DNA of 64,000 nt from positions 6,950,195 to 7,014,194 of the forward strand of contig NC_031499.1 of assembly GCF_000237925.1 (NCBI RefSeq). The letters are read 5' to 3'. The translations under genes were made by a program, and so were the position numbers. The notes beneath the pieces are model-generated. The model did no database searches and had not been told where the DNA came from. It saw only the letters and a list, made by a program, of their open reading frames with translations. This document shows positions 42,008-55,788 of the stretch, one piece after another (the stretch's first letter is position 1; every line of letters begins with the position of its first letter). This DNA is from Schistosoma mansoni. Taxonomy: Eukaryota > Platyhelminthes > Trematoda > Strigeidida > Schistosomatidae.

Positions 42008-43308
42008 CTGGACCCACTATCTCACTTCCTCACATCTTATCTTCTTCGCATCTTCATCACCTATCCTTCTTCCCAGTCAATTCACCACTACTTCTTCCTA
42101 CTCCTAAATCATTCTCAACAGAACCTCTACCATCTTTGCACTTACTCTTATGTCTCACTTCACTCATTCAACTGGTATGTTGTCATGTCGGTCGGCGGTC
42201 GGACAATCGGTCGGACATTCAGTCGGACATTCAGTCGGACATTCGGTCGACCGGTCTGTCGGTAGATACTGGTGTTGTTCTCCCACTCTTCATTTGTCTC
42301 ATCATCATACTGATTTCCTCCATCATTGTTCCAACCAGTGACAGGTATACGAATGTGTGAGTGTGTTGCTTCGATGTTTGGTGGCTTCATCATTGGGACT
42401 GGTCTATTGCAAGAGTTGTTCAAAAATGCTCTAACCACCCGTTCCACTCTTGTTGAATTTCAGTCATTGGCTTGCCTCTCTCTAACTCTCGTTTACTATA
42501 TTTCCCTACTAGTTTATTCGTTCCATCCTATAATTGTCTCACATTTCCTTCTCTTGCATGTATTCACATTAATATTTAAATGTTGGAAAATGAGATCGTT
42601 ACAAGTCGAGTGGTAGTGTTTCACCATCACTACATTGTAATTTCACAATTGACTAAGAGAAATAATGTAGATTGAGTGAGTGAGTGAGTGAGTGATTAAC
42701 TAATTAATTGAAAGATGCAGGATCAGATCATCAGAAACATAATCATATTCATAATGCAGCATGATTATTGATGTGCAGCGAGTTCAGATGATCCGTCATT
42801 GTTGGCAGTCCTCAGAATTGCACAATTGCAACAAGATAACTTATTCATTTCGACTTCAGTATATATTCAAATTTGAATAGCTTCTCTTGAATTTTGTGTT
42901 AGTTTCTCACCGACACATTGTCATTTTCCAACTGTACTGAGATCTATTATTAATAATGATGAATAATGGCGTTGCATTTCACTTACTTATATGATGATAA
43001 GTATGTAAGAGAAGGAATTGTCGATCTCTCATTCCGTGCATTGTGTCCGTTCTTCCGGTCACATGTGGAGGTTTTCACAATGCAATCGACCAGTAGAAGG
43101 AAGAGAAAACACGTGACCACGACGACGACGACGTGGATGTTCACTTTGAATGCATCTGTGGTCAGCTATCCTCGATGCACTACCAGTGTGTTCGGTCGCG
43201 TGAATTCCCTATGACGTTGGTGATGTAGAGGTGAGGTGGAGCGGAGAATGTGGGAGATGGTTGTGTGATGAGAGTGTATTTGCGACACGACTAGTTGAAA
43301 AGTGTAAT

Positions 43309-43381
43309 CGAGCCTGCCAGGATTCGAACCTGGAATCTCCTGATCCGTAGTCAGGCGCGTTATCCATTGCGCCACAGGCCC
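43309..43381 (-). tRNA. tRNA-Arg(ACG), unit 7
   Basis: Body identical to unit 1; TTTT terminator. The minisatellite beside it is expanded (three TCGGTCGGACAA copies, 43563-43600) and lacks the usual gcggtcgg step. Confidence 0.95.
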
Positions 43382-44709
43382 CTGGACCCACTATCTCACT
43401 TCCTCACATCTTATCTTCTTCGCATCTTCATCACCTATCCTTCTTCCCAGTCAATTCACCACTACTTCTTCCTACTCCTAAATCATTCTCAACAGAACCT
43501 CTACCATCTTTGCACTTACTCTTATGTCTCACTTCACTCATTCAACTGGTATGTTGTCATGTCGGTCGGACAATCGGTCGGACAATCGGTCGGACAATCG
43601 GTCGGACATTCAGTCGGACATTCAGTCGGACATTCGGTCGACCGGTCTGTCGGTAGATACTGGTGTTGTTCTCCCACTCTTCATTTGTCTCATCATCATA
43701 CTGATTTCCTCCATCATTGTTCCAACCAGTGACAGGTATACGAATGTGTGAGTATGTTGCTTCGATGTTTGGTGGCTTCATCATTGGGACTGGTCTATTG
43801 CAAGAGTTGTTCAAAAATGCTCTAACCACCCGTTCCACTCTTGTTGAATTTCAGTCATTGGCTTGCCTCTCTCTAACTCTCGTTTACTATATTTCCCTAC
43901 TAGTTTATTCGTTCCATCCTATAATTGTCTCACATTTCCTTCTCTTGCATGTATTCACATTAATATTTAAATGTTGGAAAATGAGATCGTTACAAGTCGA
44001 GTGGTAGTGTTTCACCATCACTACATTGTAATTTCACAATTGACTAAGAGAAATAATGTAGATTGAGTGAGTGAGTGAGTGAGTGAGTGATTAACTAATT
44101 AATTGAAAGATGCAGGATCAGATCATCAGAAACATAATCATATTCATAATGCAGCATGATTATTGATGTGCAGCGAGTTCAGATGATCCGTCATTGTTGG
44201 CAGTCCTCAGAATTGCACAATTGCAACAAGATAACTTATTCATTTCGACTTCAGTATATATTCAAATTTGAATAGCTTCTCTTGAATTTTGTGTTAGTTT
44301 CTCACCGACACATTGTCATTTTCCAACTGTACTGAGATCTATTATTAATAATGATGAATAATGGCGTTGCATTTCACTTACTTATATGATGATAAGTATG
44401 TAAGAGAAGGAATTGTCGATCTCTCATTCCGTGCATTGTGTCCGTTCTTCCGGTCACATGTGGAGGTTTTCACAATGCAATCGACCAGTAGAAGGAAGAG
44501 AAAACACGTGACCACGACGACGACGACGACGACGTGGATGTTCACTTTGAATGCATCTGTGGTCAGCTATCCTCGATGCACTACCAGTGTGTTCGGTCGC
44601 GTGAATTCCCTATGACGTTGGTGATGTAGAGGTGAGGTGGAGCGGAGAATGTGGGAGATGGTTGTGTGATGAGAGTGTATTTGCGACACGACTAGTTGAA
44701 AAGTGTAAT

Positions 44710-44782
44710 CGAGCCTGCCAGGATTCGAACCTGGAGTCTCCTGATCCGTAGTCAGGCGCGTTATCCATTGCGCCACAGGCCC
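44710..44782 (-). tRNA. tRNA-Arg(ACG), unit 8 (variable-loop variant)
   Basis: One base differs in the variable loop (GAGACTCCAGG for GAGATTCCAGG), which should not disturb pairing. TTTT terminator; flank GGATCC. First of three neighbouring units with caacag for caagag in the RT-derived fragment. Confidence 0.94.
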
Positions 44783-46080
44783 CTGGATCCACTATCTCAC
44801 TTCCTCACATCTTATCTTCTTCGCATCTACATCACCTATCCTTCTTCCCAGTCAATTCACCACTACTTCTTCCTACTCCTAAATCATTCTCAACAGAACC
44901 TCTACCATCTTTGCACTTACTCTTATGTCTCACTTCACTCATTCAACTGGTATGTTGTCATGTCGGTCGGCGGTCGGACAATCGGTCGGACATTCAGTCG
45001 GACATTCAGTCGGACATTCGGTCGACCGGTCTGTCGGTAGATACTGGTGTTGTTCTCCCACTCTTCATTTGTCTCATCATCATACTGATTTCCTCCATCA
45101 TTGTTCCAACCAGTGACAGGTATACGAATGTGTGAGTGTGTTGCTTCGATGTTTGGTGGCTTCATCATTGGGACTGGTCTATTGCAACAGTTGTTCAAAA
45201 ATGCTCTAACCACCCGTTCCACTCTTGTTGAATTTCAGTCATTGGCTTGCCTCTCTCTAACTCTCGTTTACTATATTTCCCTACTGGTTTATTCGTTCCA
45301 TCCTATAATTGTCTCACATTTCCTTCTCTTGCATGTATTCACATTAATATTTAAATGTTGGAAAATGAGATCGTTACAAGTCGAGTGGTAGTGTTTCACC
45401 ATCACTACATTGTAATTTCACAATTGACTAAGAGAAATAATGTAGATTGAGTGAGTGAGTGAGTGAGTGATTAACTAATTAATTGAAAGATGCAGGATCA
45501 GATCATCAGAAACATAATCATATTCATAATGCAGCATGATTATTGATGTGCAGCGAGTTCAGATGATCCGTCATTGTTGGCAGTCCTCAGAATTGCACAA
45601 TTGCAACAAGATAACTTATTCATTTCGACTTCAGTATATATTCAAATTTGAATAGCTTCTCTTGAATTTTGTGTTAGTTTCTCACCGACACATTGTCATT
45701 TTCCAACTGTACTGAGATCTATTATTAATAATGATGAATTATGGCGTTGCATTTCACTTACTTATATGATGATAAGTATGTAAGAGAAGGAATTGTCGAT
45801 CTCTCATTCCGTGCATTGTGTCCGTTCTTCCGGTCACATGTGGAGGTTTTCACAATGCAATCGACCAGTAGAAGGAAGAGAAAACACGTGACCACGACGA
45901 CGACGTGGATGTTCACTTTGAATGCATCTGTGGTCAGCTATCCTCGATGCACTACCAGTGTGTTCGGTCGCGTGAATTCCCTATGACGTTGGTGATGTAG
46001 AGGTGAGGTGGAGCGGAGAATGTGGGAGATGGTTGTGTGATGAGAGTGTATTTGCGACACGACTAGTTGAAAAGTGTAAT

Positions 46081-46153
46081 CGAGCCTGCCAGGATTCGAA
46101 CCTGGAATCTCCTGATCCGTAGTCAGGCGCGTTATCCATTGCGCCACAGGCCC
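46081..46153 (-). tRNA. tRNA-Arg(ACG), unit 9
   Basis: Body identical to unit 1; TTTT terminator; flank GGATCC. It has the shortest ACG tract (four). It is the start of the alternating gaattatgg / gaataatgg series. Confidence 0.95.
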
Positions 46154-47468
46154 CTGGATCCACTATCTCACTTCCTCACATCTTATCTTCTTCGCATCTT
46201 CATCACCTATCCTTCTTCCCAGTCAATTCACCACTACTTCTTCCTACTCCTAAATCATTCTCAACAGAACCTCTACCATCTTTGCACTTACTCTTATGTC
46301 TCACTTCACTCATTCAACTGGTATGTTGTCATGTCGGTCGGCGGTCGGACAATCGGTCGGACATTCAGTCGGACATTCAGTCGGACATTCGGTCGACCGG
46401 TCTGTCGGTAGATACTGGTGTTGTTCTCCCACTCTTCATTTGTCTCATCATCATACTGATTTCCTCCATCATTGTTCCAACCAGTGACAGGTATACGAAT
46501 GTGTGAGTGTGTTGCTTCGATGTTTGGTGGCTTCATCATTGGGACTGGTCTATTGCAACAGTTGTTCAAAAATGCTCTAACCACCCGTTCCACTCTTGTT
46601 GAATTTCAGTCATTGGCTTGCCTCTCTCTAACTTTCGTTTACTATATTTCCCTACTAGTTTATTCGTTCCATCCTATAATTGTCTCACATTTCCTTCTCT
46701 TGCATGTATTCACATTAATATTTAAATGTTGGAAAATGAGATCGTTACAAGTCGAGTGGTAGTGTTTCACCATCACTACATTGTAATTTCACAATTGACT
46801 AAGAGAAATAATGTAGATTGAGTGAGTGAGTGAGTGAGTGAGTGAGTGATTAACTAATTAATTGAAAGATGCAGGATCAGATCATCAGAAACATAATCAT
46901 ATTCATAATGCAGCATGATTATTGATGTGCAGCGAGTTCAGATGATCCGTCATTGTTGGCAGTCCTCAGAATTGCACAATTGCAACAAGATAACTTATTC
47001 ATTTCGACTTCAGTATATATTCAAATTTGAATAGCTTCTCTTGAATTTTGTGTTAGTTTCTCACCGACACATTGTCATTTTCCAACTGTACTGAGATCTA
47101 TTATTAATAATGATGAATAATGGCGTTGCATTTCACTTACTTATATGATGATAAGTATGTAAGAGAAGGAATTGTCGATCTCTCATTCCGTGCATTGTGT
47201 CCGTTCTTCCGGTCACATGTGGAGGTTTTCACAATGCAATCGACCAGTAGAAGGAAGAGAAAACACGTGACCACGACGACGACGACGTGGATGTTGATGT
47301 TCACTTTGAATGCATCTGTGGTCAGCTATCCTCGATGCACTACCAGTGTGTTCGGTCGCGTGAATTCCCTATGACGTTGGTGATGTAGAGGTGAGGTGGA
47401 GCGGAGAATGTGGGAGATGGTTGTGTGATGAGAGTGTATTTGCGACACGACTAGTTGGAAAGTGTAAT

Positions 47469-47541
47469 CGAGCCTGCCAGGATTCGAACCTGGAATCTCC
47501 TGATCCGTAGTCAGGCGCGTTATCCATTGCGCCACAGGCCC
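47469..47541 (-). tRNA. tRNA-Arg(ACG), unit 10 (terminator TTTC)
   Basis: Body identical to unit 1. The terminator is TTTC (plus GAAA at 47458-47461). The unit has a six-base duplication (gatgttgatgtt) after the ACG tract. Confidence 0.95.
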
Positions 47542-48842
47542 CTGGACCCACTATCTCACTTCCTCACATCTTATCTTCTTCGCATCTTCATCACCTATCC
47601 TTCTTCCCAGTCAATTCACCACTACTTCTTCCTACTCCTAAATCATTCTCAACAGAACCTCTACCATCTTTGCACTTACTCTTATGTCTCACTTCACTCA
47701 TTCAACTGGTATGTTGTCATGTCGGTCGGCGGTCGGACAATCGGTCGGACATTCAGTCGGACATTCAGTCGGACATTCGGTCGACCGGTCTGTCGGTAGA
47801 TACTGGTGTTGTTCTCCCACTCTTCATTTGTCTCATCATCATACTGATTTCCTCCATCATTGTTCCAACCAGTGACAGGTATACGAATGTGTGAGTGTGT
47901 TGCTTCGATGTTTGGTGGCTTCATCATTGGGACTGGTCTATTGCAACAGTTGTTCAAAAATGCTCTAACCACCCGTTCCACTCTTGTTGAATTTCAGTCA
48001 TTGGCTTGCCTCTCTCTAACTCTCGTTTACTATATTTCCCTACTAGTTTATTCGTTCCATCCTATAATTGTCTCACATTTCCTTCTCTTGCATGTATTCA
48101 CATTAATATTTAAATGTTGGAAAATGAGATCGTTACAAGTCGAGTGGTAGTGTTTCACCATCACTACATTGTAATTTCACAATTGACTAAGAGAAATAAT
48201 GTAGATTGAGTGAGTGAGTGAGTGAGTGATTAACTAATTAATTGAAAGATGCAGGATCAGATCATCAGAAACATAATCATATTCATAATGCAGCATGATT
48301 ATTGATGTGCAGCGAGTTCAGATGATCCGTCATTGTTGGCAGTCCTCAGAATTGCACAATTGCAACAAGATAACTTATTCATTTCGACTTCAGTATATAT
48401 TCAAATTTGAATAGCTTCTCTTGAATTTTGTGTTAGTTTCTCACCGACACATTGTCATTTTCCAACTGTACTGAGATCTATTATTAATAATGATGAATTA
48501 TGGCGTTGCATTTCACTTACTTATATGATGATAAGTATGTAAGAGAAGGAATTGTCGATCTCTCATTCCGTGCATTGTGTCCGTTCTTCCGGTCACATGT
48601 GGAGGTTTTCACAATGCAATCGACCAGTAGAAGGAAGAGAAAACACGTGACCACGAGGACGACGACGTGGATGTTCACTTTGAATGCATCTGTGGTCAGC
48701 TATCCTCGATGCACTACCAGTGTGTTCGGTCGCGTGAATTCCCTATGACGTTGGTGATGTAGAGGTGAGGTGGAGCGGAGAATGTGGGAGATGGTTGTGT
48801 GATGAGAGTGTATTTGCGACACGACTAGTTGAAAAGTGTAAT

Positions 48843-48915
48843 CGAGCCTGCCAGGATTCGAACCTGGAATCTCCTGATCCGTAGTCAGGCGCGTTATCCA
48901 TTGCGCCACAGGCCC
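48843..48915 (-). tRNA. tRNA-Arg(ACG), unit 11
   Basis: Body identical to unit 1; TTTT terminator. The ACG tract is interrupted by AGG. Confidence 0.95.
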
Positions 48916-50230
48916 CTGGACCCACTATCTCACTTCCTCACATCTTATCTTCTTCGCATCTTCATCACCTATCCTTCTTCCCAGTCAATTCACCACTACT
49001 TCTTCCTACTCCTAAATCATTCTCAACAGAACCTCTACCATCTTTGCACTTACTCTTATGTCTCACTTCACTCATTCAACTGGTATGTTGTCATGTCGGT
49101 CGGCGGTCGGACAATCGGTCGGACATTCAGTCGGACATTCAGTCGGACATTCGGTCGACCGGTCTGTCGGTAGATACTGGTGTTGTTCTCCCACTCTTCA
49201 TTTGTCTCATCATCATACTGATTTCCTCCATCATTGTTCCAACCAGTGACAGGTATACGAATGTGTGAGTGTGTTGCTTCGATGTTTGGTGGCTTCATCA
49301 TTGGGACTGGTCTATTGCAAGAGTTGTTCAAAAATGCTCTAACCACCCGTTCCACTCTTGTTGAATTTCAGTCATTGGCTTGCCTCTCTCTAACTCTCGT
49401 TTACTATATTTCCCTACTAGTTTATTCGTTCCATCCTATAATTGTCTCACATTTCCTTCTCTTGCATGTATTCACATTAATATTTAAATGTTGGAAAATG
49501 AGATCGTTACAAGTCGAGTGGTAGTGTTTCACCATCACTACATTGTAATTTCACAATTGACTAAGAGAAATAATGTAGATTGAGTGAGTGAGTGAGTGAG
49601 TGAGTTTAACTAATTAATTGAAAGATGCAGGATCAGATCATCAGAAACATAATCATATTCATAATGCAGCATGATTATTGATGTGCAGCGAGTTCAGATG
49701 ATCCGTCATTGTTGGCAGTCCTCAGAATTGCACAATTGCAACAAGATAACTTATTCATTTCGACTTCAGTATATATTCAAATTTGAATAGCTTCTCTTGA
49801 ATTTTGTGTTAGTTTCTCACCGACACATTGTCATTTTCCAACTGTACTGAGATCTATTACTAATAATGATGAATAATGGCGTTGCATTTCACTTACTTAT
49901 ATGATGATAAGTATGTAAGAGAAGGAATTGTCGATCTCTCATTCCGTGCATTGTGTCCGTTCTTCCGGTCACATGTGGAGGTTTTCACAATGCAATCGAC
50001 CAGTAGAAGGAAGAGAAAACACGTGACCACGACGACGACGACGACGACGACGACGTGGATGTTCACTTTGAATGCATCTGTGGTCAGCTATCCTCGATGC
50101 ACTACCAGTGTGTTCGGTCGCGTGAACTCCCTATGACGTTGGTGATGTAGAGGTGAGGTGGAGCGGAGAATGTGGGAGATGGTTGTGTGATGAGAGTGTA
50201 TTTGCGACACGACTAGTTGAAAAGTGTAAT

Positions 50231-50303
50231 CGAGCCTGCCAGGATTCGAACCTGGAATCTCCTGATCCGTAGTCAGGCGCGTTATCCATTGCGCCACAGG
50301 CCC
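50231..50303 (-). tRNA. tRNA-Arg(ACG), unit 12
   Basis: Body identical to unit 1; TTTT terminator. ACG tract of nine. The GTGA tract ends gagtttaac instead of gtgattaac. Confidence 0.95.
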
Positions 50304-51607
50304 CTGGACCCACTATCTCACTTCCTCACATCTTATCTTCTTCGCATCTTCATCACCTATCCTTCTTCCCAGTCAATTCACCACTACTTCTTCCTACTCC
50401 TAAATCATTCTCAACAGAACCTCTACCATCTTTGCACTTACTCTTATGTCTCACTTCACTCATTCAACTGGTATGTTGTCATGTCGGTCGGCGGTCGGAC
50501 AATCGGTCGGACATTCAGTCGGACATTCAGTCGGACATTCGGTCGACCGGTCTGTCGGTAGATACTGGTGTTGTTCTCCCACTCTTCATTTGTCTCATCA
50601 TCATACTGATTTCCTCCATCATTGTTCCAACCAGTGACAGGTATACGAATGTGTGAGTGTGTTGCTTCGATGTTTGGTGGCTTCATCATTGGGACTGGTC
50701 TATTGCAAGAGTTGTTCAAAAATGCTCTAACCACCCGTTCCACTCTTGTTGAATTTCAGTCATTGGCTTGCCTCTCTCTAGCTCTCGTTTACTATATTTC
50801 CCTACTAGTTTATTCGTTCCATCCTATAATTGTCTCACATTTCCTTCTCTTGCATGTATTCACATTAATATTTAAATGTTGGAAAATGAGATCGTTACAA
50901 GTCGAGTGGTAGTGTTTCACCATCACTACATTGTAATTTCACAATTGACTAAGAGAAATAATGTAGATTGAGTGAGTGAGTGAGTGAGTGATTAACTAAT
51001 TAATTGAAAGATGCAGGATCAGATCATCAGAAACATAATCATATTCATAATGCAGCATGATTATTGATGTGCAGCGAGTTCAGATGATCCGTCATTGTTG
51101 GCAGTCCTCAGAATTGCACAATTGCAACAAGATAACTTATTCATTTCGACTTCAGTATATATTCAAATTTGAATAGCTTCTCTTGAATTTTGTGTTAGTT
51201 TCTCACCGACACATTGTCATTTTCCAACTGTACTGAGATCTATTATTAATAATGATGAATTATGGCGTTGCATTTCACTTACTTATATGATGATAAGTAT
51301 GTAAGAGAAGGAATTGTCGATCTCTCATTCCGTGCATTGTGTCCGTTCTTCCGGTCACATGTGGAGGTTTTCACAATGCAATCGACCAGTAGAAGGAAGA
51401 GAAAACACGTGACCACGACGACGACGACGACGTGGATGTTCACTTTGAATGCATCTGTGGTCAGCTATCCTCGATGCACTACCAGTGTGTTCGGTCGCGT
51501 GAATTCCCTATGACGTTGGTGATGTAGAGGTGAGGTGGAGCGGAGAATGTGGGAGATGGTTGTGTGATGAGAGTGTATTTGCGACACGACTAGTTGAAAA
51601 GTGTAAT

Positions 51608-51680
51608 CGAGCCTGCCAGGATTCGAACCTGGAATCTCCTGATCCGTAGTCAGGCGCGTTATCCATTGCGCCACAGGCCC
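51608..51680 (-). tRNA. tRNA-Arg(ACG), unit 13
   Basis: Body identical to unit 1; TTTT terminator; ACG tract of six; otherwise a typical unit. Confidence 0.95.
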
Positions 51681-52979
51681 CTGGACCCACTATCTCACTT
51701 CCTCACATCTTATCTTCTTCGCATCTTCATCACCTATCCTTCTTCCCAGTCAATTCACCACTACTTCTTCCTACTCCTAAATCATTCTCAACAGAACCTC
51801 TACCATCTTTGCACTTACTCTTATGTCTCACTTCACTCATTCAACTGGTATGTTGTCATGTCGGTCGGCGGTCGGACAATCGGTCGGACATTCAGTCGGA
51901 CATTCAGTCGGACATTCGGTCGACCGGTCTGTCGGTAGATACTGGTGTTGTTCTCCCACTCTTCATTTGTCTCATCATCATACTGATTTCCTCCATCATT
52001 GTTCCAACCAGTGACAGGTATACGAATGTGTGAGTGTGTTGCTTCGATGTTTGGTGGCTTCATCATTGGGACTGGTCTATTGCAAGAGTTGTTCAAAAAT
52101 GCTCTAACCACCCGTTCCACTCTTGTTGAATTTCAGTCATTGGCTTGCCTCTCTCTAACTCTCGTTTACTATATTTCCCTACTAGTTTATTCGTTCCATC
52201 CTATAATTGTCTCACATTTCCTTCTCTTGCATGTATTCACATTAATATTTAAATGTTGGAAAATGAGATCGTTACAAGTCGAGTGGTAGTGTTTCACCAT
52301 CACTACATTGTAATTTCACAATTGACTAAGAGAAATAATGTAGATTGAGTGAGTGAGTGAGTGAGTGATTAACTAATTAATTGAAAGATGCAGGATCAGA
52401 TCATCAGAAACATAATCATATTCATAATGCAGCATGATTATTGATGTGCAGCGAGTTCAGATGATCCGTCATTGTTGGCAGTCCTCAGAATTGCACAATT
52501 GCAACAAGATAACTTATTCATTTCGACTTCAGTATATATTCAAATTTGAATAGCTTCTCTTGAATTTTGTGTTAGTTTCTCACCGACACATTGTCATTTT
52601 CCAACTGTACTGAGATCTATTATTAATAATGATGAATAATGGCGTTGCATTTCACTTACTTATATGATGATAAGTATGTAAGAGAAGGAATTGTCGATCT
52701 CTCATTCCGTGCATTGTGTCCGTTCTTCCGGTCACATGTGGAGGTTTTCACAATGCAATCGACCAGTAGAAGGAAGAGAAAACACGTGACCACGACGACG
52801 ACGACGACGACGACGACGACGTGGATGTTCACTTTGAATATCCTCGATGCACTACCAGTGTGTTCGGTCGCGTGAATGTTCGGTCGCGTGAATTCCCTAT
52901 GACGTTGGTGATGTAGAGGTGTGGGAGATGGTTGTGTGATGAGAGTGTATTTGCGACACGACTAGTTGAAAAGTGTAAT

Positions 52980-53052
52980 CGAGCCTGCCAGGATTCGAAC
53001 CTGGAATCTCCTGATCCGTAGTCAGGCGCGTTATCCATTGCGCCACAGGCCC
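52980..53052 (-). tRNA. tRNA-Arg(ACG), unit 14 (rearranged unit)
   Basis: Body identical to unit 1 and TTTT terminator present, although the unit around it is the most rearranged. It has the longest ACG tract (11), a 16-base deletion after it, a 16-base duplication (gttcggtcgcgtgaat), a 17-base deletion just downstream of the tRNA, and a contracted minisatellite. Confidence 0.95.
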
Positions 53053-54342
53053 CTGGACCCACTATCTCACTTCCTCACATCTTATCTTCTTCGCATCTTC
53101 ATCACCTATCCTTCTTCCCAGTCAATTCACCACTACTTCTTCCTACTCCTAAATCATTCTCAACAGAACCTCTACCATCTTTGCACTTACTCTTATGTCT
53201 CACTTCACTCATTCAACTGGTATGTTGTCATGTCGGTCGGCGGTCGGACGGACATTCAGTCGGACATTCGGTCGACCGGTCTGTCGGTAGATACTGGTGT
53301 TGTTCTCCCACTCTTCATTTGTCTCATCATCATACTGATTTCCTCCATCATTGTTCCAACCAGTGACAGGTATACGAATGTGTGAGTGTGTTGCTTCGAT
53401 GTTTGGTGGCTTCATCATTGGGACTGGTCTATTGCAAGAGTTGTTCAAAAATGCTCTAACCACCCGTTACACTCTTGTTGAATTTCAGTCATTGGCTTGC
53501 CTCTCTCTAACTCTCGTTTACTATATTTCCCTACTAGTTTATTCGTTCCATCCTATAATTGTCTCACATTTCCTTCTCTTGCATGTATTCACATTAATAT
53601 TTAAATGTTGGAAAATGAGATCGTTACAAGTCGAGTGGTAGTGTTTCACCATCACTACATTGTAATTTCACAATTGACTAAGAGAAATAATGTAGATTGA
53701 GTGAGTGAGTGAGTGAGTGATTAACTAATTAATTGAAAGATGCAGGATCAGATCATCAGAAACATAATCATATTCATAATGCAGCATGATTATTGATGTG
53801 CAGCGAGTTCAGATGATCCGTCATTGTTGGCAGTCCTCAGAATTGCACAATTGCAACAAGATAACTTATTCATTTCGACTTCAGTATATATTCAAATTTG
53901 AATAGCTTCTCTTGAATTTTGTGTTAGTTTCTCACCGACACATTGTCATTTTCCAACTGTACTGAGATCTATTATTAATAATGATGAATTATGGCGTTGC
54001 ATTTCACTTACTTATATGATGATAAGTATGTAAGAGAAGGAATTGTCGATCTCTCATTCCGTGCATTGTGTCCGTTCTTCCGGTCACATGTGGAGGTTTT
54101 CACAATGCAATCGACCAGTAGAAGGAAGAGAAAACACGTGACCACGACGACGACGACGACGACGACGTGGATGTTCACTTTGAATGCATCTGTGGTCAGC
54201 TATCCTCGATGCACTACCAGTGTGTTCGGTCGCGTGAATTCCCTATGACGTTGGTGATGTAGAGGTGAGGTGGAGCGGAGAATGTGGGAGATGGTTGTGT
54301 GATGAGAGTGTATTTGCGACACGACTAGTTGAAAAGTGTAAT

Positions 54343-54415
54343 CGAGCCTGCCAGGATTCGAACCTGGAATCTCCTGATCCGTAGTCAGGCGCGTTATCCA
54401 TTGCGCCACAGGCCC
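54343..54415 (-). tRNA. tRNA-Arg(ACG), unit 15
   Basis: Body identical to unit 1; TTTT terminator; flank GGATCC; ACG tract of eight. Confidence 0.95.
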
Positions 54416-55715
54416 CTGGATCCACTATCTCACTTCCTCACATCTTATCTTCTTCGCATCTTCATCACCTATCCTTCTTCCCAGTCAATTCACCACTACT
54501 TCTTCCTACTCCTAAATCATTCTCAACAGAACCTCTACCATCTTTGCACTTACTCTTATGTCTCACTTCACTCATTCAACTGGTATGTTGTCATGTCGGT
54601 CGGCGGTCGGACAATCGGTCGGACATTCAGTCGGACATTCAGTCGGACATTCGGTCGACCGGTCTGTCGGTAGATACTGGTGTTGTTCTCCCACTCTTCA
54701 TTTGTCTCATCATCATACTGATTTCCTCCATCATTGTTCCAACCAGTGACAGGTATACGAATGTGTGAGTGTGTTGCTTCGATGTTTGGTGGCTTCATCA
54801 TTGGGACTGGTCTATTGCAAGAGTTGTTCAAAAATGCTCTAACCACCCGTTCCACTCTTGTTGAATTTCAGTCATTGGCTTGCCTCTCTCTAACTCTCGT
54901 TTACTATATTTCCCTACTAGTTTATTCGTTCCATCCTATAATTGTCTCACATTTCCTTCTCTTGCATGTATTCACATTAATATTTAAATGTTGGAAAATG
55001 AGATCGTTACAAGTCGAGTGGTAGTGTTTCACCATCACTACATTGTAATTTCACAATTGACTAAGAGAAATAATGTAGATTGAGTGAGTGAGTGAGTGAG
55101 TGAGTGATTAACTAATTAATTGAAAGATGCAGGATCAGATCATCAGAAACATAATCATATTCATAATGCAGCATGATTATTGATGTGCAGCGAGTTCAGA
55201 TGATCCGTCATTGTTGGCAGTCCTCAGAATTGCACAATTGCAACAAGATAACTTATTCATTTCGACTTCAGTATATATTCAAATTTGAATAGCTTCTCTT
55301 GAATTTTGTGTTAGTTTCTCACCGACACATTGTCATTTTCCAACTGTACTGAGATCTATTATTAATAATGATGAATAATGGCGTTGCATTTCACTTACTT
55401 ATATGATGATAAGTATGTAAGAGAAGGAATTGTCGATCTCTCATTCCGTGCATTGTGTCCGTTCTTCCGGTCACATGTGGAGGTTTTCACAATGCAATCG
55501 ACCAGTAGAAGGAAGAGAAAACACGTGACCACGACGACGACGACGACGACGACGACGTGGATGTTCACTTTGAATGCATCTGTGCACTACCAGTGTGTTC
55601 GGTCGCGTGAATTCCCTATGACGTTGGTGATGTAGAGGTGAGGTGGAGCGGAGAATGTGGGAGATGGTTGTGTGATGAGAGTGTATTTGCGACACGACTA
55701 GTTGAAAAGTGTAAT

Positions 55716-55788
55716 CGAGCCTGCCAGGATTCGAACCTGGAATCTCCTGATCCGTAGTCAGGCGCGTTATCCATTGCGCCACAGGCCC
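55716..55788 (-). tRNA. tRNA-Arg(ACG), unit 16
   Basis: Body identical to unit 1; TTTT terminator. A 17-base deletion (catctgtg|cactacc) lies upstream on plus, and the minisatellite has the short form shared with unit 5. Confidence 0.95.
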
